Assembly: GCF_000013865.1 (NCBI RefSeq)
Contig: NC_007948.1
Coordinates: 1,364,001-1,428,000, forward strand
Reading direction: 5' to 3'
DNA: 64,000 bases
Source of the DNA: Polaromonas sp. JS666
GTDB lineage: Bacteria; Pseudomonadota; Gammaproteobacteria; Burkholderiales; Burkholderiaceae_C
Position 1 is the stretch's first letter; each line of letters begins with the position of its first letter. Made by a program: the position numbers and the translations under genes. The notes beneath the pieces were generated by a model. The model searched no databases. It saw only the letters and a list, made by a program, of their open reading frames with translations, and was not told the DNA's origin. Below are positions 54,625 through 63,430 of the stretch, in pieces.

Positions 54625-54948
54625 ATGCGACGAGTGCTCTTCATCTGCAGCAGGAATAGGCTTCGCAGTCCCACTGCAGAACGTGTGTTTTCAGCCATGC
54701 CCGATATAGAAACGGATTCCGCTGGCTTGGCATCGGATGCAGATTGCCCGGTAAGTTCCGACCAGATTGAGTGGGCGGACGTCATCTTCGTCATGGAAAA
54801 ACGGCATCGCGTGCAGCTTGCGCAGAGATTCACGCGGTATCTTGAAGGAAAGAAAGTCGTGTGCCTGGATATTCAAGACAACTACGAGTTCATGCAGCCT
54901 GAGCTCATCTCATTGCTGGAGAAGAGAGTGCCACCCCACTTGCGGTAA
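54625..54948 (+). CDS. Low-molecular-weight phosphotyrosine phosphatase-like protein
   Basis: 107 residues. Starts MRRVLFICSRNRLRSPTAERVF; the LMW-PTP loop would be CxxNxxRS, and here Cys-Ser-Arg-Asn-Arg-Leu-Arg-Ser keeps Cys, Asn and the Arg-Ser end. The C-terminal ADVIFVMEKRH holds a normal D-V-I-F-V-M segment, but the general-acid Asp-Pro pair is replaced (LDIQDNYEF). These short phosphatase-like proteins are frequent in integron cassettes. Here it is on the plus strand, opposite to the attC-linked genes that follow. Confidence 0.75.
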   Translation: MRRVLFICSRNRLRSPTAERVFSAMPDIETDSAGLASDADCPVSSDQIEWADVIFVMEKRHRVQLAQRFTRYLEGKKVVCLDIQDNYEFMQPELISLLEKRVPPHLR

Positions 54949-55061
54949 AGAAGCCATTTCTCCAACTGCTTTGCAGCGGGCCATCCTGGACTCCTGATGC
55001 TTGACGCATCAGCAGGCAGACAAATCACGCGCCAGGTCTGGCCTCATGGGCTAAAAATACA

Positions 55062-55122
55062 GCCTCAACGCCTGAATTAAACCGACCCGCGAAGCGGGTT
55101 CGGCTCGAATGAATTGTTGTAC
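55062..55122 (-). other. Integron attC-type recombination site
   Basis: Minus-strand order: GTACAACAATTCATTC, GAGCCGAACCCGC, TTC loop, GCGGGTCGG, TTTAATTCAGGCGTTGAGG. The arms fold with ACCCGC/GCGGGT and show the typical AACAATTC and TTAATTC blocks of attC. It lies ~60 bp after the DUF1801 gene stop, so that gene and site form a cassette. Confidence 0.8.
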
Positions 55123-55183
55123 GGCAATTACCTGAGCTTCACAGAACTCGCCCGCGGTAGGACCTGTTCAGGCGCGAAATCCC

Positions 55184-55603
55184 TTAGGACTTCGCTTTCT
55201 TCGAAGGTTTCGACTTGCCGGAACTGTTGAGGGAGACCGCTTGGCGAACGAGCGCCTTGAAGGCGGACTCGTCAACTTCCTCTCCTTCGTGGATGTCGAT
55301 CGCGCGGCGTACGTTTCCGTCGAGACTCGAGTTGAAGAGGCGGGCCGGATCCTTCAGAGACGCGCCCTTGGCGAAGGTAAGCTTCACCTTGTCCTTGTAG
55401 GATTCGCCAGTGCAGATGATGCCGTCGTGCGACCAAACCGGAGTGCCCATCCACTTCCACTCCTCGGCAACGTCCGGGTCTGCCTCCTGGATGAGCTGGC
55501 GCATTGTGCCGAGGGTTTCCCCACGCCAGTCCCCGAGTTCGGTGATTCTTTTCGAGATGAGCTCCGATGCCGACTGGCCTTGGCTCGCGTCCGATTTTTT
55601 CAT
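55184..55603 (-). CDS. DUF1801 (YdhG-like) protein, cassette gene
   Basis: 139 residues from ATG 55603 (AGGA upstream); an upstream open frame runs through the attC-like half-site and was dropped. Family pattern: [61 protein letters not shown] as the central block in two parts, with [21 protein letters not shown]. Function unknown; common as mobile cassette cargo. An attC-like site follows. Confidence 0.85.
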   Translation of the reverse strand: MKKSDASQGQSASELISKRITELGDWRGETLGTMRQLIQEADPDVAEEWKWMGTPVWSHDGIICTGESYKDKVKLTFAKGASLKDPARLFNSSLDGNVRRAIDIHEGEEVDESAFKALVRQAVSLNSSGKSKPSKKAKS

Positions 55604-55647
55604 GGGCTCATCCTGGAAGTTCCAGATACAGTTTATTTGCAAGACCG

Positions 55648-55671
55648 TCGGCTGGAACGCATTGTTGGGCT
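55648..55671 (-). other. attC half-site (R''-L'' type)
   Basis: Minus-strand GCCCAACAATGCGTTCCAGC then CGAC: GCCCAAC fits RYYYAAC exactly and the following bases match attC left halves. The expected R' half is not recognisable before the DUF1801 start, so the site is truncated or diverged. Confidence 0.6.
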
Positions 55672-55710
55672 GCAAATTGGAAAAACAATGAGGCAAGGCT
55701 GGGGCTACTG

Positions 55711-56574
55711 TTACTTCGCCGCCGGTGCGTCCAGAAACGCGCTGATCGTCGGCACCAGCCACTCGGTGCGCGCCGTCACCTTCATGTGATCGGTGCCCGG
55801 GAGCACGGCCAGCTGCGCGTGTGGGAGTGCCCGGAACATCTCCACGGCGTGTTCGGGGCGTATGACGTCGGCGTCGCCGACGATAACGAGCGCCGGCGCG
55901 GTGATGCCGCGGATGGCGTCAGCCGGGATGTCCTTGAAGTCGCGCACGCGCTGGGCGGCCTTGTCGTGAAATAGTCGCAGGTTCTCGGGGTGCGGCGCGA
56001 CCTTGAGATACTCCTCCTGCAATTCCTTCGGCATGTTCTCCAGCCTGGCCTTGGCCATCGCCTCCCAAAGCCAGGGATAGGCGCCCTCGCGCCTGGATAA
56101 GGCCGATGCCAATACGAGCTTGCGCACGACTTTCGGATGCCGGATCGCCACCTGCAACGCGATCGTGCCGCCATTGCTGAAACCGAAGAGATCGGCTTTT
56201 TCGATGTGCAGGTAGTCCAACAACGCGGCAGTGTCGTCCGCCGACTGCTCGAAGCTGAACGGCCGGTCGGCAATGTCCGCCGTGTGCCCGTAGCCCTGCT
56301 GCTCGAACGCGATGATCTGCCGGTCACGCGCAAGCTCCGGCAGGATGTGGCCGAAAGAGGTCTTGATTGTGTCGCCGCCGCCATGCAGCAGCACGATTGG
56401 CGGTCGCGCCGGGTTGGCAATGCCGTGGATCTCAAAGTAAATTCGCAGGCCGTTGACGGGAGCATAGCCGGTCTGAACAGGCTGTTTGACGACGCCACTG
56501 GCGAGACTACGACTGCCGCAGCCAGATAACACAGCGACACCAAGTAGCAGGATTGCCACGCCGAAAATCTTCAT
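55711..56574 (-). CDS. Alpha/beta-hydrolase lipoprotein
   Basis: 287 residues from ATG 56574 (GAAGGAG upstream). A lipoprotein signal ends LSGCGS (Cys ~19). Hydrolase features: [12 protein letters not shown] (oxyanion), nucleophile elbow GFSNGG, acid in [12 protein letters not shown] and His in LPGTDHMKV. Homology suggests esterase or related activity at the envelope. It is bounded by a GTTGAAC core site upstream and the attC half-site downstream, consistent with cassette origin. Confidence 0.88.
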   Translation of the reverse strand: MKIFGVAILLLGVAVLSGCGSRSLASGVVKQPVQTGYAPVNGLRIYFEIHGIANPARPPIVLLHGGGDTIKTSFGHILPELARDRQIIAFEQQGYGHTADIADRPFSFEQSADDTAALLDYLHIEKADLFGFSNGGTIALQVAIRHPKVVRKLVLASALSRREGAYPWLWEAMAKARLENMPKELQEEYLKVAPHPENLRLFHDKAAQRVRDFKDIPADAIRGITAPALVIVGDADVIRPEHAVEMFRALPHAQLAVLPGTDHMKVTARTEWLVPTISAFLDAPAAK

Positions 56575-56592
56575 AGGTCTCCTTCTCTTTCG

Positions 56593-56625
56593 GTTCAACG
56601 AATGAAGGGACTTCCCCGTCCCAGG
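56593..56625 (-). other. Cassette core site plus sequence shared with 20519-20550
   Basis: Minus-strand GTTGAAC fits GTTRRRY exactly. Before it come GGGACGGGGAAGTCCCTTCATTC; GGGAC/GTCCC forms a small hairpin. The block recurs at the tRNA-Ser island cassette. It adjoins the left end of the IS110-type sequence. Confidence 0.6.
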
Positions 56626-56718
56626 CGAGCCGCAATCCGTCAGGGTTGCGGTTTACGGCAACTGAGTGCCACGATGGAGAGATCAAACTTTTCATCAACT
56701 CACTTGAGAGGAGAAATC

Positions 56719-57045
56719 ATGGCGATCGTAACCGTTGGAATTGACCTCGCCAAGAGCGTCTTTGCGGTGCATGGCGTGGATGAGTCCGGCAAGCCTGCGA
56801 TGGTGACGATGACCGGCGACAGCGACGCCGCAGGCACCGGCGAGCGCACATCGGTAGGCGCAGGCATGGACCCGTCGCGCGCAGACATCCTGCCCGACCC
56901 TATTGAAGGGGAAGAAGACGACGATGAGTCCTCGTCCGATGTCGACTCCGACTCCGACTTTGACGCCGCCGTAGCCGACGTGCATGACCTGGCGGTGGAT
57001 GAGTCGGATGATGAGGAAGACGAGGAGAAGGACGGCTCGGGCTGA
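56719..57045 (+). CDS. Chimeric ORF: IS110 transposase N-terminus fused to acidic protein
   Basis: 108 residues with GAGAGGAG before ATG 56719. Residues 1-29 (MAIVTVGIDLAKSVFAVHGV...) are the start of an IS110-family DEDD transposase, including the first catalytic Asp in GIDLAK. From about residue 33 (GDSDAAGTGERTSVGAG) the sequence switches to the acidic domain of the 51504 product, ending DDEEDEEKDGSG. The rest of the transposase is absent. The fusion is in frame and keeps the IS translation signals, so the acidic domain could be expressed from the IS promoter. Confidence 0.8.
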   Translation: MAIVTVGIDLAKSVFAVHGVDESGKPAMVTMTGDSDAAGTGERTSVGAGMDPSRADILPDPIEGEEDDDESSSDVDSDSDFDAAVADVHDLAVDESDDEEDEEKDGSG

Positions 57046-57142
57046 ATTCGAGTGCCTACTGATGCCTGCCTACTGGGCCAGCTTGGCTTCTTCCACAAGT
57101 TCACCGACAAAGGCTACGAAGACAAACCAAACGCCCACGCGA
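56818..57142 (+). repeat. Direct repeat copy B (acidic C-terminus plus GST remnant)
   Basis: Partner of 51645-51965. Small in-frame length differences (GAA, GACTCC and GAT insertions) lie in the acidic codons. Confidence 0.85.
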
Positions 57143-57165
57143 CTACTACGTTGCCAAATCCAAAA
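57075..57165 (+). pseudogene. Glutathione transferase remnant B
   Basis: GQLGFFHKFTDKGYEDK is read, then after a +1/-1 shift RPRDYYVAKSK; together they match residues ~131-160 of the GST at 49526. The rest of the gene is missing. Beyond it, to 57356, no gene is seen. Confidence 0.75.
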
Positions 57166-57356
57166 ATTCCTGCTCAGCGCGCCGCGGCTTAAAGGCTGTT
57201 CCTGGATCATGGACAACAGGGGCAAGGTCAGACTACCTGTTGATGAGGAACTCAGGGCGCTGCTTCGAATTTCAGTTATCGGCAATGTTCGATTGTCGAT
57301 GGCCAGCCCAGCACAGCTTTTATCCTACCGTCGCATGGCTGGTTCTTCTTTGATTG

Positions 57357-58562
57357 TCATGACGAAATTTCTTGAGATATAGCTACCGCACTGCCTGCCG
57401 CGAGCGTTAGCCCGAGTGCACCATGCCCAACATTCAAGAACAGATTTTTGAACCTGGAGCGCCCTACGATTGGGACGGAGGTCGGCGTGGCAGGCCGTAA
57501 ACCCGCCCAGGGGCGAGTGGACGACAAATCGCATAGGCCAGGAAAAACAGATTCAACCGACGCCACCATTTGCTTGATGCGGTCACCCGGAATGGAAAGA
57601 TCATGGCCGCCGATCTCGGCCATCGCGGCCACTCTCAGGTTTTGTGCGAGGGGAGCAAAAACTGTCTTGAGAGAAAGATCCGTGACGCTGGCTTTTGGCG
57701 CCTGGCGCCCACCCTTGATCGGCAGCGTGATGCTGTAGCCCTTGAGGGGGTAAACAGGAAGGTAAATACCGAGTTTCGACGCATGAGCTGGGGCCGTCAC
57801 GCCGGTGGCCAGCACGAAGGCGTCGGACCTCAGGTCGCCTTTGCTGGTGCGAACGGTATCCAGACGCTCACCCGAAGTGACAAAGTCATTCACCCTGGCA
57901 TTGAACGAAACATTCGCACCCATGCGCACCAAGCTTCGGAGCAGCTCCTGGCAGAGCTTGTAAGGGTCGGCCACCCGCTCTTCGGCAGTCCACACGCCGC
58001 CGGCGAATTTCCCGGAGTAGCTTTGCAATGAGGGTTCTTTTTCAACGCATTCCCGCACGCCCAGAATTTTCTGATGGCATCCGAACTGGCTTTGGAATTT
58101 GATCTGCGCTTCCTGGCGTTTCAGGCAGTCCCGGGTGGGGCAAAGGACCAGCTTCCCGTTGATTTTGTAATCAAACGACCAATCCTCGCTTTCCATCCAT
58201 CTCATCAGCGTGTCGCGGCTGAGCTGCGATAGCTGCAGCAGTGTTCGGGTCCCGCTTTCAACCTGTTTTGCGGTGCATGCCTTGAGAAACTGGAAGCCCC
58301 AGTACCACTGCCTCCAATCCAGCCTGGGCCGGAACCGAAGGGGCGACCCGCGTGAAAGCAACATGCCGGGAAGTCCGCCCAGGGTGTGCGGTGAGGCCAG
58401 TGGCTCCACATAGCTGTAGCTGAGCTGGGCCCCGTTGGCGTTGCTCGTTCCCAGGCCCGGACCGGCGGCCTCATCCACGAGGTGCACCTCATGCCCCATG
58501 CGGGCCAATTGATAGGCCGTCGAGCAGCCCACGATGCCGGCGCCGATAACGCAGACTTTCAT
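57357..58562 (-). CDS. DadA-type FAD-dependent D-amino acid dehydrogenase
   Basis: 401 residues. Rossmann FAD motif VIGAGIVGCSTAYQLARMGHEVHLVDE at the start, SNANGAQLSYSYVEPLASP as in DadA, and the C-terminal WAGLRPATPTSVPIVG and NVGHGALGLTLAAGSA. It would oxidise D-amino acids or N-substituted amino acids (opine-like) and pass electrons to quinones. Its ATG overlaps the upstream stop by 4 bp (58559-58562). Last gene of the operon. Confidence 0.9.
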   Translation of the reverse strand: MKVCVIGAGIVGCSTAYQLARMGHEVHLVDEAAGPGLGTSNANGAQLSYSYVEPLASPHTLGGLPGMLLSRGSPLRFRPRLDWRQWYWGFQFLKACTAKQVESGTRTLLQLSQLSRDTLMRWMESEDWSFDYKINGKLVLCPTRDCLKRQEAQIKFQSQFGCHQKILGVRECVEKEPSLQSYSGKFAGGVWTAEERVADPYKLCQELLRSLVRMGANVSFNARVNDFVTSGERLDTVRTSKGDLRSDAFVLATGVTAPAHASKLGIYLPVYPLKGYSITLPIKGGRQAPKASVTDLSLKTVFAPLAQNLRVAAMAEIGGHDLSIPGDRIKQMVASVESVFPGLCDLSSTRPWAGLRPATPTSVPIVGRSRFKNLFLNVGHGALGLTLAAGSAVAISQEISS

Positions 58563-59521
58563 GCGGCGAGCTCCTGCGCTGAAGCCTCACGGGCTTTTGG
58601 GGATAGGGTATAACGGGCATAGGCCAGATAGGCGCAGGCCACATCTGCAAGGCCAACACCCACCGACTTCGCGACAATGATGTCCTCGTCACTTCCACGC
58701 CATGGTATGGATTGGCGGTACAACTCCGGCAGATCCACGATCTTTCCACGCTCCCGGGCGTTTTTAGGGCGCCACAAGACGAGCTCACCTGCTTCGCGTT
58801 CGCTCTGCGGCATCCATTCCACAATGATCCGGCTTGCCCGCGACAGGGTTGCATCGTCAAGTTCACGCCCTTTAGGCGCACTGATTCCGATGGCGGATAC
58901 CAACGCGCCGGGCTTGAGCCAGCTTCCGTCGAAAACGGGTTCCAGCGAACGCGTTGCCGTGACCACGATGTCAGCGTCGTGAACAGCGGCTTCCGCGCCG
59001 CACAGGTTAACGCGGCAGCCTGTCTGGAGCGCCAGGCGGCTGCACCAGCTATCGTCCCCCAGTGGGTCAACGACCGATATCTGTTCGAACTTGAAGATCT
59101 CGCAGAGCGCATGTGCCTGGGCGCGCCCCTGGAATCCCGCCCCGAACAGAGCCAGCTTTCGAACCTGTTTTGCGGCAGCTTTGGATGCGATCAGCGCCGT
59201 CAATCCGGCCGTGCGGAATTTGGTGATCTTGCCGCCGTCGAGGACGGCGATCGGCAGGTTGCTTTCCAGGTCGAACAAAGTGATCAGGAAAGAAAACTTC
59301 TCTTTGACAGTGGGATAGACCTTGACGCCGCCCACTTGGCGTGCGTTCCAGACGGCGCCCATGGTGCTCAGCCGGATACCGCAGCTGTCGGTTCGCTGCC
59401 GGGCATGGATCGCCGCGTTGCCGGCCGCGAGATCGGCGAAAGATTCGCCCAGGATGTCGGCCACGCTTTTGTAGTCAAGCAGGCTGGAGACTGTTTTGTC
59501 GTTGAGATAAGTAAGTTTCAT
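58559..59521 (-). CDS. Ornithine cyclodeaminase/mu-crystallin family protein
   Basis: 320 residues. NAD(P)-binding motif LALFGAGFQGRAQAHAL near residue 126, substrate-side GGVKVYPTVKEKFSFLI, and VDLADVACAYLAYARY near the end, as in this family. Members deaminate ornithine to proline, reduce ketimines or make opines; the pairing with DadA favours amino-acid interconversion. Start ATG 59521. Confidence 0.9.
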   Translation of the reverse strand: MKLTYLNDKTVSSLLDYKSVADILGESFADLAAGNAAIHARQRTDSCGIRLSTMGAVWNARQVGGVKVYPTVKEKFSFLITLFDLESNLPIAVLDGGKITKFRTAGLTALIASKAAAKQVRKLALFGAGFQGRAQAHALCEIFKFEQISVVDPLGDDSWCSRLALQTGCRVNLCGAEAAVHDADIVVTATRSLEPVFDGSWLKPGALVSAIGISAPKGRELDDATLSRASRIIVEWMPQSEREAGELVLWRPKNARERGKIVDLPELYRQSIPWRGSDEDIIVAKSVGVGLADVACAYLAYARYTLSPKAREASAQELAA

Positions 59522-59567
59522 ATTTTTTTCTGGTGCGATTCCCGTGATTCACCGTCGGTCTGTGTGC

Positions 59568-59774
59568 TCAGGGAATGCCGTATTTGTTCGGGAAACGAAT
59601 GTTTTCCTTCATGTAAGCATTCATGGGGACGCGAAGGCTTTCGGTGTCGAACCACTTCTTGTAGATGGCAAGAAGTTCGTCCATCCCAGCACGAAGGCGG
59701 GTATCAGCATCGATCTGACAAGGCTGGAGGACTTGATGTGCAACATGGGAAACCTCGTGGCAAATGACTTGCAA
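59568..59774 (-). pseudogene. Remnant of an amino-acid ABC substrate-binding protein
   Basis: The last ~45 residues (LRAGMDELLAIYKKWFDTES, then RVPMNAYMKENIRFPNKYGIP) look like the C-terminus of a polar amino-acid binding protein. There is no signal peptide or ligand domain; the upstream part of the frame is unrelated. It lies between the amidase and the cyclodeaminase, marking a deletion or recombination joint. Confidence 0.7.
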
Positions 59775-59838
59775 AAAAGACCTTCACATCGATCAGGCCG
59801 ATGGCCGGAAATCGCCCACCGGGGCCAGACTCAGGACT

Positions 59839-61242
59839 TCAGTCAAGACCGGCGGGAAATGATTGGTTCCACGACGTTGCTTTCTCGAAGGCGAACGCCG
59901 CCCTCAATATCGTTGGCTCTGCAAACGGGCGCCCAATAACCTGGATGGAGACCGGGAGGCCGTTGGCGGAAAGTCCTGCAGGAATTGCAACCGAACACAA
60001 ATCAAGTAGGTTCACAAAACGGCCAAATCTCGACAGCGGCGTGGCGAGTTCGTCGACCTCACTTACCGGAATTGCGGTGATCGCGTTGGTCGGAAATACG
60101 CAGACATCCACGCCGTCCATGGCTTCCAGCATCGCGGCCTTCGCGGACTCACGGTCCCGGAGAAGGTCGATGTATTGAGCGGCGCCGATATCGCGGCCCA
60201 GCATGATCCGCCGCTTGATGTTCGGGTCGAACTCCAGTTCGCTGCGCTCGAAAAGCGTGCCGAGATTCGCATAGCCTTCGGCGCTCATCAGGCTGCCCGC
60301 GATGCGCATGGATTGGGTGAGGCTTTGTGGAAGTGGCTTGTCCACCAGGGTCATGCCAAGCTCAAGGAATACAGAAAGGGACCTGTCGTAGGCCTTCAGG
60401 ACTTCCGGGTCCACTTCCACGCGTTCAGCCTTGGGAAGGGTCCAAACCCTCATTCCCCTGACATCTTTCTCAAGCCCTTTCGAGACCGAACGCGAAGGAG
60501 AAAAGCGGGACGCTACGTCTTGCGGATCGGGCCCCGCCAGGACGTCAAGCAGCGTCGCGCAATCCCTCACGGTTCGTGTGATGGGGCCGACCGTGTCATG
60601 TGTGGGGCATAGGTCAATCAGGCCATATCTGCTGATCAGGCCATGCGTCGTCTTCAGCCCCACAAGCCCGCAGAGCCCGGCCGGGATGCGAACGGATCCA
60701 CCGGTGTCCGTTCCAAGTGCGGCGCAGGCCATGCCCGCTGAGACCGCAACTGCGGAGCCGCTGCTGGAGCCGCCAGGAACGCGGTGGATCGCAAGGTCCC
60801 AGGGGTTCCAGGGCGTCCCCATGGAGGTGTTGGTTCCCCAGCCGCCAAAAGCGAATTCCACCGTGTGCGTCTTTCCCAGGACGATCGCGCCGGCCGCTCT
60901 CAAACGGTCGACCACCGTCGCCGTGATGGAGGAGGTTCGTGGCGGGAGCGATTTGGACCCCGCGGTGATGGCATGCCCCTTGATTTCAAAAAGGTCTTTG
61001 ACGGCGATGGTCACACCGTGAAGCGGGCCGACCGTGAGGCCGGCTTGCCTGAGCTTGTCCAGTCCGCGGGCGGCCTGCAAGGCCTCTTCAGCATAGAGGT
61101 CTACGTAAGCGTGCAGCTTGACATCAAAGGTCTCTATGCGCGACAAGTGATTTTCGACCAATGCTTCGCTGTTGATCGCTCCGCTGGTCAAAGCTTCGAG
61201 GGTCTCCTCTATGGAGGCGTAAGTAAGAGATTTATCGGTCAT
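59839..61242 (-). CDS. Amidase (GatA-like, amidase-signature family)
   Basis: 467 residues. Amidase-signature catalytic triad visible: Lys in VAVKDLF-type IAVKDLFEIKG, cis-Ser in GGSSSGSA, and nucleophile Ser in GTDTGGSVRIPA. It hydrolyses an amide, perhaps releasing an amino acid imported by the ABC system; it is not GatA, since no gatB/gatC neighbours exist. Start ATG 61242 overlaps the permease stop. Confidence 0.93.
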   Translation of the reverse strand: MTDKSLTYASIEETLEALTSGAINSEALVENHLSRIETFDVKLHAYVDLYAEEALQAARGLDKLRQAGLTVGPLHGVTIAVKDLFEIKGHAITAGSKSLPPRTSSITATVVDRLRAAGAIVLGKTHTVEFAFGGWGTNTSMGTPWNPWDLAIHRVPGGSSSGSAVAVSAGMACAALGTDTGGSVRIPAGLCGLVGLKTTHGLISRYGLIDLCPTHDTVGPITRTVRDCATLLDVLAGPDPQDVASRFSPSRSVSKGLEKDVRGMRVWTLPKAERVEVDPEVLKAYDRSLSVFLELGMTLVDKPLPQSLTQSMRIAGSLMSAEGYANLGTLFERSELEFDPNIKRRIMLGRDIGAAQYIDLLRDRESAKAAMLEAMDGVDVCVFPTNAITAIPVSEVDELATPLSRFGRFVNLLDLCSVAIPAGLSANGLPVSIQVIGRPFAEPTILRAAFAFEKATSWNQSFPAGLD

Positions 61243-61925
61243 GTCGAACCCATTACCCTTCGGCCACGCGAGAGGTGCTTCTCAAGCGCTCGCGAAACCA
61301 TTGACAGGGGAAAAGCAATTGCAAAGTAGAAGGCGCCCACCAGCAGGAATATGTGCAGGGGCAGGAAGAACTCGCTGGACATGGCCCGTGCCGTGAGCAT
61401 CAGCTCGTCCGTAGCAATCAGTGCGCAGAGTGAGCTGTCTTTTAAAAGCGCCACATAGGTGTTTAGCAACGGAGGAAGCATCACGCGCAGAGCCTGGGGA
61501 AACACCACATGCATAAAGACCTGGTGAGGCGCCAGGCCAACAGCCAGGGCTGCTTCGCGCTGCCCGCGGTGAATGGACTGCAGGCCCCCGCGCAAAATCT
61601 CGGCAACGTAAGCAGCGCCGTGGAGACCCAACCCGATAATCCCAGCCCAAAAGCCCGGCAGTGTGATCCCGAGCGGCGGCAGTGCAAAGTAGAGCGCCAG
61701 CAGCAGCGCGAGCAAGGGCACGGTGCGTACGAACTGGATGAAGAAGTTCGCTGCAAAGCGCAGGGCTGGCCGGCCGCTGCGGATCATGGCGACCAGGATC
61801 GCGCCCAGGAGCAAGGCAATCGCGAAGCCTGCGGATGACAACTTGGCAGTAACCTTTGCCGCTTCGGCGAGGCGAGGACCCCACTCGGGCCAGTATTGGT
61901 AGAACACTGAAAGAATGCTGTTCAT
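61239..61925 (-). CDS. Polar amino-acid ABC transporter permease
   Basis: 228 residues, HisM/GlnP-type. About five spans, with the ABC EAA-loop QREAALAVGLAPHQVFMHVVFPQALRVMLPP region. Coupled by 4-bp overlaps to the amidase and to the second permease. Forms a heterodimeric membrane domain with the 61922 product. Confidence 0.93.
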   Translation of the reverse strand: MNSILSVFYQYWPEWGPRLAEAAKVTAKLSSAGFAIALLLGAILVAMIRSGRPALRFAANFFIQFVRTVPLLALLLALYFALPPLGITLPGFWAGIIGLGLHGAAYVAEILRGGLQSIHRGQREAALAVGLAPHQVFMHVVFPQALRVMLPPLLNTYVALLKDSSLCALIATDELMLTARAMSSEFFLPLHIFLLVGAFYFAIAFPLSMVSRALEKHLSRGRRVMGST

Positions 61926-62581
61926 CGCTTGTTCTCCATGCGGCTTTCGGTCTTGGCAAATCCCCAGCTGATCGGCAGCACCATGGCCGCATATAAAAGC
62001 ATGGCAGCGAGGTAGATCAAGGTGGTCTCGAAGGTTGAGGTCACCAGGTTTCTGGCGAAAAACATGATTTCTGGCGCGGCAATCGCGGATGCGATCGACG
62101 TGTCTTTGAGCAGCTGGCTGGTGTAGTTTCCCAGTGAAGGCCAGGTCACCCGAAACATTTGCGGAAGGAGGATATGGGCCAAGGTCTGCCCTGGTGTCAT
62201 CCCGACTGAAAGAGCGGCCTCACGCTGGCCGGCATGAATGCATTTGAGTCCGGCGACAAAAACATCGCACAGGACCGCCGCGCCAACGAGTCCCAGGCCC
62301 AGGATCGCGGCCACCAGCGGCGAGAGCCGGATGCCGACGGCTGCCAGCCCGAAATAGATCACGAAGAGGTGAGCCAGTGCCGGAACGTTGCGCATCCATT
62401 CGATGTAAGCGGCGATGACGAATTTGAGCAAGCGAAAGCGCGCGAATGTGACTGTCACCGCGAGCAGCATTCCGCCTGCCAGTGCAATGACGAAGGCACC
62501 CAGGGCCACCTCCGCGGCAGTGATCGCGCCGCCCATCAGTATGGCGAGGATGCCTCCGAAAATCCCAAGCTGTTCCATCAC
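61922..62581 (-). CDS. Polar amino-acid ABC transporter permease
   Basis: 219 residues, second HisQ/HisM-type subunit. RNVPALAHLFVIYFGL, the EAA loop AGQREAALSVGMTPGQTLAHILLPQMFRVTWP split by a short turn, and SQLLKDTSIASAIAAPE. Start overlaps the ATPase stop by 4 bp. Confidence 0.93.
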   Translation of the reverse strand: MMEQLGIFGGILAILMGGAITAAEVALGAFVIALAGGMLLAVTVTFARFRLLKFVIAAYIEWMRNVPALAHLFVIYFGLAAVGIRLSPLVAAILGLGLVGAAVLCDVFVAGLKCIHAGQREAALSVGMTPGQTLAHILLPQMFRVTWPSLGNYTSQLLKDTSIASAIAAPEIMFFARNLVTSTFETTLIYLAAMLLYAAMVLPISWGFAKTESRMENKR

Positions 62582-63366
62582 TTGGCCAGCCCTGGGTTGT
62601 CCGTCACCTGGCCGAGGAAGCAGCGGGTGCGTTCCAGCTGGGGGTTATTGATGACGTCAGCTGCGGGGCCCTGTTCAACGATGTGGCCGCCATCCATGAA
62701 GATCACGCGATCTGCGACGTCCCTCGCAAAGCGGATTTCATGCGTGACCAGGATCATCGACCGGCCTTCTTCGGCCAGCTCGCGAATGACCGTCAGCACC
62801 TCACCGACCAGCTCCGGGTCGAGCGCGGAGGTTGGCTCGTCAAAAAGAATGAGCTTGGGCTGCTGGGCCAATGCCCTCGCAATCGCAACACGCTGCTGCT
62901 GTCCTCCGGACAATCGTTCCGGGTACTCATCCGCCTTGTTGGAGAGGTGGACTTTCTCCAGCATTTCGTCGGCGAGCTCATACGCTTCAGGTTTCGACAT
63001 TCCACCGGCTTTGATGGAGCCCAGGGCGACGTTGTCCCGAACGTTCAGGTGCGGCCACAAATAGAACAACTGGAAGACCATCCCGATCTCGCGGCGTTGG
63101 GGCGCGAGTTCACGATCGCTCATGAAACGAAAACCCCCATGACGGGCTGGAACCTGGCCGATCCGTTCGCCGTCAAGCACGATGGACCCCTCGCCCGGTT
63201 GCTCCAGAAAATTCAGACAGCGCAGGCACGTCGACTTTCCTGAACCGCTGGGCCCGATCAGCGAAAGGGTCTCGCCTTTACTCAAGTCAAAGGAAATCCC
63301 CTTGAGGACTTCAAGCGGGCCGTAGCTCTTCTTAAGCCCATCGACTCTTAACAGTGTGTTGTTCAT
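62578..63366 (-). CDS. Polar amino-acid ABC transporter ATP-binding protein
   Basis: 262 residues. Walker A GPSGSGKSTCLRCLNFLE, Q-loop with MVFQLFYLWPHLNV, signature LSGGQQQRVAIARAL, Walker B LILFDEPTSALDPE and H-loop VTHEIRFAR. Matches the GlnQ/HisP/AotP subgroup that powers amino-acid and opine importers. Confidence 0.96.
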   Translation of the reverse strand: MNNTLLRVDGLKKSYGPLEVLKGISFDLSKGETLSLIGPSGSGKSTCLRCLNFLEQPGEGSIVLDGERIGQVPARHGGFRFMSDRELAPQRREIGMVFQLFYLWPHLNVRDNVALGSIKAGGMSKPEAYELADEMLEKVHLSNKADEYPERLSGGQQQRVAIARALAQQPKLILFDEPTSALDPELVGEVLTVIRELAEEGRSMILVTHEIRFARDVADRVIFMDGGHIVEQGPAADVINNPQLERTRCFLGQVTDNPGLAK

Positions 63367-63430
63367 TTGATTTAATTGTTTGAAACAGGCAAACGCGCAA
63401 GCGCCCGCCTGTATCCATGCTTCGATGGGA

